From assembly GCF_000801105.2 (NCBI RefSeq), contig NC_079518.1:13834106-13898105 (forward strand): 64,000 nt of DNA, written 5' to 3'. Source of the stretch: Raphanus sativus (lineage: Eukaryota; Streptophyta; Magnoliopsida; Brassicales; Brassicaceae). The position numbers were made by a program, and so were the translations under genes. Position 1 is the first letter of the stretch, and the number at the start of each line of letters is the position of its first letter. Positions 50,237-60,611 of this stretch are shown here, in pieces. The notes below the pieces were generated by a model, which was given only the letters and a program-made list of their open reading frames with translations, was not told the origin of the DNA and did not search any database.

Positions 50237-50654
50237 GGATAATGTTTTATATATCTCTGAAATAATAATTTCATATTTAATCTACATGTTTTAAAAATTT
50301 GAAATCTAAAACCCATACACCATGATTAACTGGTTAACTGTTTTAAATTAAACTATAAACCATTCTAAAACGACATTTTAACTAAATTAAGATCCAAATT
50401 ATCGAATTCATGTTATTTTCATTCATTTTTTATAGAACTAATTTAGGATTTAATTTAATGTCTATTTTAAAATTGTTTGTACTTTGATATAAAAATACTA
50501 ACCAATAATAATCACAGTCTTGGGATTTTAAATTTTGAACTTTGAATACATGGGGATATAAATTTCAAACTATTGTTTCATGGGAATTAAGTCAACAATT
50601 ATTTGGAGATATGTATATAGAATGAAATCATATTTCAAAAGAAATCTGATAATA

Positions 50655-50947
50655 GCCGTGTTCGTTTCGTAACCGCTAGATGCAGCGTCAGCAAGAAGAA
50701 AAAGTACGGTGGCGGTGATAAAAATAATAGAATCTGAAGCTGCGGTGACTGCTAACGGTTATTCGGAGAACAAAAAAAGGGGACTCCGTTGCCGTTAATT
50801 ATTTCAGCGTCTTTTCTACTGGTTGTTAATTGACGCTGCGACCAGAAAACAAGCTGCCGTGCGTCGTCGGTGTTGTGTGTTGCCGAGATATCATGTTTTA
50901 TTTTTGGCCGCAGCCGCTAGACGCAGCGGTTGAGAAACGAACAGGGC
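50655..50947. mobile_element. 293-bp inverted-repeat element
   Basis: The left end gccgtgttcgtttcgtaacc and, on the opposite strand, the right end gccctgttcgtttctcaacc are inverted repeats that continue through CGCT..GCGTC. The interior is GC-richer than the flanks and non-coding. The bases taata lie directly outside both ends and may be a target duplication. The CTGTTCG-type end is common in plant hAT-like or related MITEs, but the superfamily is not certain. Confidence 0.7.
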
Positions 50948-52045
50948 TAATATATGATAACTCTAGTAAAAAAATAGAGGAAGATCGGAAGTTACATCTT
51001 GACGTCGGAGTAACGACGGTACCTAACAACAATGGCTATGACAAAGACAAGCAAACAGAGCACAGCTCAGATCCAGATCAAACAAAATCTAAGAGAATAT
51101 AACTAAAGTGAGGGTGAGAAGACGCAAGGAGCACAAAACCCCAACTCCGATGAACATGATTGGAATAGCAAATCCCAATGTTGTCGAAAGTTCACTCCGA
51201 CCAACGTGTTCGAAACCGGCCGTAGATCCCTCCACGAATAACCGACCACCCACCATTGCCAACCTCGGAGGCATCCCCTGGTCCCAAATGCCGATAATTG
51301 GTAAAATAGGACGCACTCAACTTGAATTTGTCCCTAACTAGACTTTGGGGAAGTATGATTTGAATAATGTTAACACCAACTTAGCCCTATAAAAATATTG
51401 TGGTTAAACAAAAAACAAAATACATATTTTCTAATTTTAGTATTAGGAAAAAAAAAGAAAAAAATATCTATCTATTGTTGTACTTGTACCCTTTCTTCTC
51501 TATTATTATTGGTGGATGAGCCTCTTCAGCCTCATGAAGATATCTTGGTATCCAAGCCACCGTAACTTATCCAACAAGGAATTGTAGAAGAAACTTCACA
51601 AGTGAGAATTTGTGCAACTAATCCCAGTTAGGTAGTAAAACTTTAACATGTTTATTAGAAAAACAAGTTAAGTGGTAATAAATTTTCAACTTCACCACCA
51701 AAATAAACATGAAGACATTAACTACCTTGGGCCAAAATAAACATGAAGACATCAACAAACGGCTACTAGTAATGAATTATGTAATGCAGAAGAGCTTTTG
51801 CTACAATGAAACGAAGCGTTTGGAGCTCAAAAATCAAGACCCCTGTACTGACGAAAAAAACCCTATAAAGAGACCATTTTTTACAAGGAAAAAAAAAAAG
51901 AATCCTCTTTCCTCCTAACGGCTACTTTTGTGAAAGAACGCTTCATCTTCGTGTCTGAGCTCGTAAACCACGAGGTCCACGACACTGCTCTCCTCTCTCT
52001 CTCTCTCTCTGTGCAAAAAAAAAAAAAAAACTATAGTTGGTGTTA

Positions 52046-54216
52046 ATGGAGGAATTCGAGCATATGATAGTGGAGGAGTTCAAGGAAGAAGACTTCTACG
52101 AGACGATAGAAGCACCCAAGTTTGTTGACCTTACCTCCCCAGACCATCATCTCCCAGAAGGAGACGATCGTTACTGGTTCTGTTCCAGAGTCGGTTAGCA
52201 TCTCAACCGCTCTCCTTTTGTCACAAATGTTTCATAGATCCTTTTGGTTTATTATAGTAATCGGTCTGAAAATTGCTAAATTAGGGTTTCAGTGAACATC
52301 TTTTTCTCGATTTGATCCCCTTTTGGCTTCATCATGGTGATAATGTGTGTATTAGGATGTGATCAGAAACATGAAGAGTTTATGGATTCGGAAGCCATCT
52401 ACAAAAGATTCGTTCTTCGGGTCAGCTGCCAAAAAAAAAAAAATCAAACCTTTCTTTTATCTGCCTTTGAGTTGATTTCTATTAAGAGATTCATCTCAAG
52501 ATTAAGAACTTTGATGTTGATGAACATTACTAGGTAATGGCAGCGAGGAGTCCAAGTGTTCGTCTTCGTAAAGCTCTGTACAGAAAGGACTTCAGGTACA
52601 TGAAACTACAACCTTGAGACGTGTGTTTTTTATCACTGTAGTGTGTGTGTATTTAACGTTACATTGTTATTACAGTGTTGATCCTAAATGCCCCGACACG
52701 GTTCCTGCAAAGCCTTCAAGATCACGCGTCTCTAGATTGGCTATGATCTCATCTATTCCTCACAAGCCTAATGGTTGCACTATGAGACCAAAAGAAGTAT
52801 CCACAAACAAGGCATTAACTGAGCGAAAGAAGCAAACGCATAAGAGTCCAGCTGGTTTTAGGAGCGTTCAGGATCCGAGAGCTGCATCTACTACTACTAG
52901 AGCGTTGGAAAACAGAGTAGTTGTTGCTAAGTCTTTGGTGTTTGCTTCCCCAAAGAAGCTGGTTAGATTGAAGACTAACATAGACGATCAACTCCAAGCC
53001 AGAGAAGATCCTGCTTCAGTAAAGGAGAGTGGACTACATACATCAAAGCAACTTCATATTGAAGGAAAGGAAAATGCATTACCTTTGGAGTGTGATGACA
53101 AAGAAAATGTTACAAATGCAAAACAAAGCCATGATAAGGAAAACTCTTCAGACAGGTGTGGAAAATGTTGTGTATTTGCTTTAGCTTAGGATTATGTTTT
53201 CCTCCCATCTTCACCAGATAGATATTCTTTCTGTTGTCTGAACACCTCGCAGGAAAGTCTTTGGCAATAAAGAGAGTTGCGAAACCACTCAAAAGGTAGC
53301 TCAGTTTCTCTTTGTGTATACTTTGATTTCTCGTATGTTATGGTATGTATTAAGAAGTGTTGCTGATGTACTTTCTACTGAAGCAGGGGATGACAATAAT
53401 AGCGGATAACTGTTTTAATGGCAAGACAGTTTCGGCTAATAACACCCGCGTCAAGTATACAAAGCCTAAGCTCACGAATCCAAAGCCTTTCAGACTAAGA
53501 ACCGATGTACGATATAGCAGTAGTATGCGAGTCTTGTTTGTTTGTTCCTTTGATGGAAGAATAATTACATGTTTTTCAGGAAAGAAGTATCCTCAAGGAA
53601 TCAAACATGGAGAAGAAGCCACAACTTGTTGTTGCCAACGAAGAAGAAACTACAAACATTCTTGGCTTCCATGGTGAAAACTTGGGTCCAAAACATGAGC
53701 CAGTTCGAGTAAGTTCTTAGTTACCAAAGCATCCATATCTGTTCATCGTGGGATTTTTTTTCTTTTTACATTTTGTGACATAATAATTTTGAGTAAATGT
53801 CAACTGCAGCTGGAGAAGAACACAAATTTTAGGTCAAAGCATATTAGAGAACTTGTTAGACACGATTCCTCTGCCGATTTGGTGAACTGTAAGAGGTAGA
53901 AAGTCGCACAAACGAGTTTTTTCACCTCTAAACAACAGTTACCTTTTCCATCTTCATTTGATCTGAAAATGTTGTGCGTTTCCTCAGGGTTGTTGCATCA
54001 GGTACAAAGAAGCAAGTGGGAAGCAAAAGAGTTGTAACCATGGAGGAAACCACCTCAGTGATGAATGGAGAATCTAAGGAAGCTGCAATCGTCAACAAAT
54101 CTTCTGTTGCTTCAGTGGAGAAAAGACCTTTAACTGTCCCAAAGGGACCAAACTTCCATTGCATTAATGTACCTAAGAGCTGTTGTTGTACAAAGAGAAT
54201 GGCACCGCATGTCTAA
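52046..54216 (+). CDS. Basic protein of unknown function (FIP2-position gene)
   Basis: Nine exons join in frame to 453 residues: 52046-52193, 52356-52420, 52534-52595, 52676-53155, 53253-53295, 53387-53506, 53580-53708, 53810-53895 and 53988-54216. The best-structured part is the N-terminus: an acidic start (EEFEHMIVEEFKEEDFYETI), DRYWFCSRVGCDQKHEEFMD and a helical stretch VMAARSPSVRLRKALYRKDF. The rest is a long Lys/Ser/Pro-rich, probably disordered region (e.g. TVPAKPSRSRVSRLA; KENVTNAKQSHDKENSS) ending PKSCCCTKRMAPHV. No catalytic motif is visible. By position it corresponds to the Arabidopsis gene region of FRIGIDA-interacting protein 2 (At4g17060), an assignment from order only. Regular exon phases argue it is a functional gene. 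Confidence 0.85.
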
Positions 54217-56014
54217 AATCTTCTGTTTAGTTCACACACGAGAGGATCTTGTAACAGAAGTGAGTTTGTTTTAATGTGTATAAAAAAAACACTTAACTCA
54301 TTTTACAGATATATCACATCATGGTTAGTATTACTATTAGTGAGCTTCTGGAAAAGTCCTCTTGCTCCATTCCCTGATGTTTATACGTAAATCTTCAAGA
54401 TTTGGGAACTTTGCTCTGTTTTTCGAGTGGCCGTATTACTTGGTTGCCCTCTATGAAAGAGTGACATCGCTTAGTTGGTCTGAAAAAACATGTACTGATG
54501 TGTCCACCAGGACAGAAACTTCAACGTAACGATGTTGGCCAATAAAACGACTTTAAAACTGTACCTTATCGGACACAGCTCATAGCTAACAATATGCTGT
54601 AGGTTGATGATGTGTCTACATTAGCACTTTTTACAAAGCCATCCACACACACAAGTCTCGGAAAGACAACACACAGTGTATGTAACTTTTGAGATTGCTT
54701 CTTCTTGTGGAGTCAACGGTGTATGTATCTATTGAGATTCGGAAATTGGGCATTGTTTCCTGGCTGCTTGTGTTGTGAGAATCACTAAAATACTCCGGAA
54801 CTGAGATGAGTTACTGGCTTGTTTGTACTTAAATCTCCAGGACTCGGAACAATTGGTCATCTTCCACTTCTGACGTAAGCACTTGTTATGTATGCATCAT
54901 GCTCGTCATTGTAATACATTTTGTTGTGATTGTGAACCAATGATAGATTGGAAGCTGATGTCGCCTTGGGTAATGTACCACACAGAAAAGTCTCTAGGGT
55001 GAACACCACGTAAATATATACTTACTATGCCAAAAATGCTCCTGTATACTAAATCAACAGCACAAAACTTACTCTTAAACAGAAATATATACATATATTA
55101 GGTATATTACCGTATTTATACAAAATAAAAGTATCATGTTAAGCAATGCTTTCCCATCTTCACAGCGTCTAAGATTTGTCAGTGGACGCTTAAAAAGATT
55201 CAGAAGTATTCCTTTTGTGGAGATTAATAACGAACATGCCCTACAACATACAACTAAACTGCGGTATGATTTCTAATACTATACACGTTGGAAAATAGTG
55301 GGGGCTAATGAAAAAGACAGTCATGTGAACGTCTCTTTCTTTTTAGCTGTCCTCTTGGGTCCTGATTTATCCCTATTCCCTACCATTATTATTCACTACC
55401 CCTTTCATATTCTTCCCTTTTTGAATTTTCTTACTTTTTCTTTTTCTTTTTAAAATCACATCTTGTACATGTACTATTTCATGAAAATGCAACCTACAAA
55501 AGATTAAAAACGATTTATTCCATAGAAAAATTCAATATGACGACCTCTTTTTCTTTACATTTATGCGATCCTTTATGACACACAGCTTGCAATTTTAGCT
55601 TTTTGCTTTATTCGTATTCGTTCTATAAAGAAAAAAAGATCCTTTTTTTGTATTAACATTTCTCAATAACGTATTTTATTTGCTACAAATACTTACCTCC
55701 AGTGTGTTACATATATAAACATTTATCTCTTTTTTTTTCCCTTTCTTGTGAACCATATACATTGCTATCATTCATTAACAACGAGAGATATATTGATTGT
55801 ATTGCGTTAATTTGTCTGTGAAAATTTGGATAAAAATCAATTTACATCACATACATCAACTAGAGTCAATGATAAGAACTTATTAAGTAAACAAATGTCT
55901 GAACCGTACATATCAAAGACAAACTCAAATATGATAAACCGTCGAAAACTAATGGCTCGAGAAATAATGAAAGTAAATTACACGAACACGATGCTGTCCA
56001 GTTTGATAATAATC
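54217..56014. other. Intergenic region
   Basis: Contains the 3' flanks of the two flanking genes (they are convergent). 54360-54860 shows loose internal repetition of phrases such as aaatctccaggactcggaac and aaatcttcaagatttgggaa, suggesting old local duplication. A small open frame at 55826-56047 (+) lacks motifs. No gene is supported; the ureidoglycine aminohydrolase gene expected from Arabidopsis order is not seen. Confidence 0.5.
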
Positions 56015-56509
56015 TCAAACGAGAAGCAAATGAGCTGCAATAAGTAACGAAAGTGCTACAACGTCGTTTCTTACATTGAATGCTCCGGAATCTTGCGAGG
56101 ACGTTGCCGGTGGCATAGGTCCAGGAGAAGGAGAAGAATCCATTCCTGGCATCATAGGTGGTGAAGCCATATCAGGGATTGTTTCTGGGCTTGGGGCCAT
56201 AGGAGTTGGTGGGCTCATTGGGCTTGAAGATGGAGTCATGGACATAGGTGGTGTTGCCATGGACATAGGTGGTGGTGCCATAGCCATAGGTGGAGGAGCC
56301 ATAGGCATAGGCGGTGGAGCCATAGGCATAGGTAGGGGAGTCATCATTGGCATAGGTGGTGGAGTCATCATTGGCATTGGAGAGCCGCCGCTAGGCATTG
56401 GCGGCATGGACATGGAGCCAGAAGGAGCCATCATGGGAGATTGAGCTAAAGAGAAATGAACTAAAACCATAGACAATGTGAGCAAAAGGAAGGCTTGTGA
56501 GGAGGCCAT
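56015..56509 (-). CDS. Classical arabinogalactan protein, At4g16980-like
   Basis: A single exon of 164 residues. It begins with a signal peptide (MASSQAFLLLTLSMVLVHFS, cleavage near LAQ). The mature part is built from Pro/Met/Ser/Ala modules (PPPMPMAPPPM repeated), whose prolines would be hydroxylated and carry arabinogalactan. It ends with a hydrophobic tail (VVALSLLIAAHLLLV) after DSGAFNVRND, the pattern for GPI-anchor addition. The product would sit at the outer plasma membrane and wall. The sequence matches the remembered Arabidopsis At4g16980 protein at both ends; the repeat block varies in length, as usual. The glycine-rich frame on the plus strand (56076-56444) is only its shadow. Confidence 0.92.
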   Translation of the reverse strand: MASSQAFLLLTLSMVLVHFSLAQSPMMAPSGSMSMPPMPSGGSPMPMMTPPPMPMMTPLPMPMAPPPMPMAPPPMAMAPPPMSMATPPMSMTPSSSPMSPPTPMAPSPETIPDMASPPMMPGMDSSPSPGPMPPATSSQDSGAFNVRNDVVALSLLIAAHLLLV

Positions 56510-56552
56510 GGTTTATGTGTGTGTTTGTGTTGTGAATAGTGGTTTAGGTGAA

Positions 56553-56564
56553 GTAATATATAGA
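56553..56564 (-). promoter_or_regulatory. Probable TATA box of the AGP gene
   Basis: On the minus strand ctctatatattact lies ~45-55 bases upstream of the AGP ATG, a suitable distance for a TATA box with a very short leader. Confidence 0.4.
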
Positions 56565-58139
56565 GAAAAGGATATGCAATGTGAGTTGTAAAAGAGTGGG
56601 AGAGAAAAGTGAAGGTTCTTTGTGCTATTGGGGATATATACACATATATATATTAGAGATTATTTGTTTTAAATTTTTTGACCGTTGGATATAAAGTGTG
56701 AAACGTATCAGTCGATGTATAGGTATGAGATGCTGATTTATTTTCCTCCACATATCTCTTTGTAGGTACAGGTAAAATAATCAACAGACATGATAACGGG
56801 GTTATTATGATTATGGTGTCTTTTATTTTGATTCTTTATATCTTTTATTTATAGTGGAACCATCAATCCGATTCACGGGTTGGTTTTCAGGGACCATCAA
56901 AATTATTAGCAAGGACATTAATGATGTTTGTTAGCCATTAATATGGTAGAACGATGTTCATATATATATATTTAGGGTTAGACTATTATAACCAAGTCAA
57001 GTCAATATATATATATCCTATGATATCATAATACAAAAATGGTGGAGCATGTAGAGAGCTTACAAAATGATTGTTAATCTAGCTAATGTCATTAAAATGC
57101 ATTCATCTTTTTAATAAGTTAATAAAAAAATCTAAAGTGAAATATGTTTGATTTAGACTAATTGAAGGATGAATGGCATATCAGAAAATATATTTATGTC
57201 ATACTCGTAAGTCGTATGAATGGAAGCAAAACACGGAGAACATCACTAACTAATTAGAAAGTAACTAAACAAGTCATTTGAGTCTTCCAAAACTAATGCA
57301 TCAACCATCTGGCCATTACAAAAATCTAGTAGAAAAGGATAAAATACCATAATGCTATGTTACAAAACAAACAACAAAAAGGGACCATACGTGTTGTATT
57401 AGGTAACACATCTTAATAAACTCCACGGCCAAATATTATGTTCGCACTCACAAACCGCCATTTATGGTTGTCCCCATACTATTTTCTTTGTCTCACACCA
57501 GTACTCTGTGGCCCTCATTTACTATTTAACCATCTTCTTACATTAGACCATCACAAAAAGGCACATGTTACATCCCTATATATTCCCAATCATCTCATAT
57601 TTACATAAAAAGTTGTTTGACTTTTAATCGACGAAGCTTTTACATTTAGTCGACTCGTGAACTGGTACCGTTATGACACTTGAATGCGTGATCAAATGTA
57701 ATTCTCTTAACTCATTATTAGTCTATAAAATTAGGTGAAGTATATAAGGACAACACTTGAATTAAGTCTGATATCTTATTTGTAGTCAGTCACTAATCAG
57801 AATGGCTTGGCTTGGTTAATTTTTTCGATTTCAGGTCATTCGGTTTTCTCTTCAGTATTCATATATGAACATGAAAATCAATTCAGATCAGTTGGGTATA
57901 AATATTTATGTTATTAACCAACAAGGCAACAACCACAAAAGAGTTTGGGCTTCCAAACTACAAGTTAAATCCAATCCATATATGAATCGAATGAATCTTG
58001 TGCCCTGAGACTAAAGATGCAAGCCTGAGCTACTCATTCGAACTTGTAGGATGGGAAAAGCTAATTCTATGGGGCTGTTCTTTACTGCATTGGCTTTTGC
58101 AGCTTTGCTTCAGAGTTCAGATCATTAGATAGACGTGTG

Positions 58140-58531
58140 CAGTCCCGGTTCTTACCCATGGCAACATAGACGTTTGCCATAGACCTATGGGTCCATAAAT
58201 TTTTTAGTGTTATTTTATGGGTTATAAAAGCTTATTTCACTATGTTAATTTATCAAATAGTTGGTGAAATTATAATAAAATGGTCCATAATAAATTAAAC
58301 CTAATACAAAGACAACAAAACAAATTATTTATGGTTCGCCATTTCCAATTTTTCCATTTACAAAACCTAATTTTTATATAATGGCCATTTTCTTTTAAAA
58401 AAAATTAATATCAAAAGGTTCTTGTGGTTTTTTTTAAGATGCAACCAGAAAAAAGTTAGACAAAAATGTCTGTAGAAGGGTCCATATTTTATGTTTTGTC
58501 CAAGACTATTAAATTGTTTTAGACGACACTG
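58140..58531. mobile_element. 392-bp hAT-type non-autonomous element
   Basis: Left end cagtcccggttc and right end (opposite strand) cagtgtcgtct share the short CAGTSYCG form of hAT inverted ends. The flanks read gacgtgtg (58132-58139) and gacatatg (58532-58539), an 8-bp target duplication with two G-to-A differences. Eight bases is the hAT target length. The body has no transposase frame. Confidence 0.65.
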
Positions 58532-59397
58532 GACATATGGTTTACAGGAGTAACTTTGTTATACCTAATCCATGTTCGGAATCGCGATAGGCGTGAGTCT
58601 GGTGGTCGATATAAACCTAGCAAATTGTAGAAAAATCAGAGATTAATCGCTGATTAATTGGGAATTAATTTTTAATAGTTATTTAATTTTCTGATAAATT
58701 ATAGATATGAATGAATGATTTTCGTAAACAACAATTATATTTGCTATGGCAAAGTAGTCTATGAGCATTGATACGAGCAACATGTCACGATTTCCACACA
58801 GCTAGTGCGTGTTTTGCGTTTTTTTTGTCTTTTTAATGGCATTTTTGTACTTTTGATCATTTTCTTCCTCATATGTTTTAGGGTTTCGGAAACCCAATCT
58901 CAGAGTTGCCATACCTTTGATTCCCGGATTTTTTCAATTTCTTTGTGTTTTCTTGATGTTTATGCTTAAAACTCTTAGATTTAATATGTAGCATTCGGTT
59001 TTGAGCTATAAACGTGATTTTCTTTATACCTCCGAGTTATTGGTCCAATATGACGAAATCACTTCGTTTACCCTCTTGCCAGCATTTCTCCGCCGCGTAA
59101 TCTGCTGGTGCAGCCGCGTTTTAGAACATGGTACCTAATGATGGAAATAGCAGCATTCAGCATTCACCATTAGTTTATAAAATATGATCAAACCATAAAT
59201 TTTTAATTTGAAACATAAACTATAAATAAAATTAAAAAAATCCCACACAACCACACATATCTGAATATAGTTTATAATATTAAAAGAGAAGTGGACCACT
59301 CCTTAGAAAATTTATCAAATTTTAAATAATATAATTATAATATATTTGTAATTTTATTTCAAGTAAAAATTAATATTTTTAAAATAAAAGTATGAGA

Positions 59398-59497
59398 NNN
59401 NNNNNNNNNNNNNNNNNNNNNNNNNNNNNNNNNNNNNNNNNNNNNNNNNNNNNNNNNNNNNNNNNNNNNNNNNNNNNNNNNNNNNNNNNNNNNNNNN
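59398..59497. other. Assembly gap of 100 N
   Basis: Exactly 100 unknown bases, a common placeholder for a gap of unknown size. Distances across it should not be trusted; the sequences on either side may not be true neighbours. Confidence 0.99.
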
Positions 59498-59855
59498 TTT
59501 ATCAAGCGAGTATCCTAGTGATCCAGGAGAGTCCAAGACCTGATAACTTTCTTCCCAGTAGATAAAAAAAGAAACAGCATAGAGATTTGAAGAAAAAAAT
59601 CCCCAGAGAGAGAAATAGATTTTACATATTAAAAAAAAAATCCAAACTTTTAAGGCAACAAAAAAAAACACAAGAGAGATTAAAGAAACACGCAAAAGCC
59701 AGTGCAAAGCAAAAAGAAACAGAGTGACAAAATTAAAACAGGCAAAAGAAACAGAGTGACAAAATTAAAACAGGGATACTACACAAACAAAAGAAATCAA
59801 ATACTCGGAGAAACAAAGACATTAAGAATATAACAATCATCTATTACACAAACAG

Positions 59856-60240
59856 TTACAAGCCAAGTATTGTTATTACCTCATGTTTGTAAATATAGAT
59901 TTCCAGGAGAAAGTAGATTCTTTTAAGGATTACTGATCGAATCTTGACTTTGGTGATTGGACCTTTGGAGACAAACGATTGATGGAGGAGGAGATAGCTT
60001 GCGGTGGCTTGAGAGAGCGCATCCGGATTAGCGTCCATGAACCAAACGTCAAGGCCGTTCATGGTGTCGAGCTGTGCGATTTTCTGAACCATCCGCAAAC
60101 ACCGCTAGATCACATCCCGTCTGCTCAAATGTTCCAATCTCAGCTTTGTTGCGGAACCGTTACCAAAACTTGACAAAGAGACAGACGAAGAAGAAACTGG
60201 GCTAGGGCTAGAGTTAAGGCTACGAATAGGGGTGGGACTG
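59856..60240 (-). pseudogene. Unrecognised gene fragment
   Basis: Minus strand reads a serine-rich start (about SLNSSPSPVSSSSVSL), then SATKLRLEHLSRRDVI, an in-frame TAG near 60108, then RCLRMVQKIAQLDTMNGLDV and WFMDANPDALSQATASYLLL. Codon usage looks protein-like on both sides of the stop, so this is probably a 5' part of a gene with a nonsense mutation, or an exon edge I have not placed. The ORF then runs out into AT-rich sequence with no clear further exon. I do not recognise the family. Confidence 0.4.
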
Positions 60241-60481
60241 ATCAATCAATCGAAAGAGAAGAGAAAGCGAAGAACTAATCTGATTGTGTTGATTTCCGAT
60301 CGCAATCTCCGACAGCTGAAAGTGGTGATACAAACGAAGAAGACAAAAATCTACGTGGAGAAATAAAATGTTCTAAATGGTTTTCACACAGTTTTTTCAT
60401 TTAATGACATGGCAGTCTCATATGCATTTTAAAATCTGATGTGTCAACTGCGGGAGAGAACCTAGCGTTATTACTGTGTGG

Positions 60482-60496
60482 ATTATTATATTATTA

Positions 60497-60531
<35 letters not shown>
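60482..60531. repeat. ATT microsatellite
   Basis: A run of at least ten att triplets (attatt...), preceded by imperfect units. It lies just before the resistance-gene relic. Confidence 0.9.
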
Positions 60532-60611
60532 CAGCTCAGAGATGTAGAAATATTTGCGTTAGACTTGAATGGTCTGCTCTCTTAATTGACACAGTTGACT
60601 ATTGTTATTAG

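Larger units (their letters stand above)
47836..52045. other. Repeat-rich intergenic region
   Basis: 4.2 kb without a supported gene. It holds a truncated LINE (48052-48363), a 22-bp triple repeat (48473-48538), very AT-rich degenerate repeats with Helitron-type ends (49140-50236) and an inverted-repeat element (50655-50947). Open frames around 51089-51341 on both strands have no recognised motif. A CT-rich tract and an A run (51990-52030) directly precede the next gene's start and are probably in its leader. Confidence 0.6.
56510..60611. other. Intergenic region with transposon traces and an assembly gap
   Basis: About 4.1 kb. It includes the AGP promoter, a hAT-type element (58140-58531), a possible Helitron 5' end (~59265, tataatattaaaagagaagt), a 100-N gap (59398-59497), an unrecognised minus-strand gene fragment (59856-60240) and an ATT microsatellite (60482-60530). 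56640-58130 is AT-rich with nothing else recognisable. Confidence 0.6.

Noticed and set aside
51089..51341. Minus-strand frame with a hydrophobic end and a plus-strand Pro-rich frame
   Set aside because: Both strands are open by chance over ~230 bases; no start context, splice partners or family resemblance could be seen.
56076..56444. Glycine/isoleucine-rich frame on the plus strand
   Set aside because: It is the complement of the Pro/Met repeats of the arabinogalactan gene; it has no signal or domain of its own.
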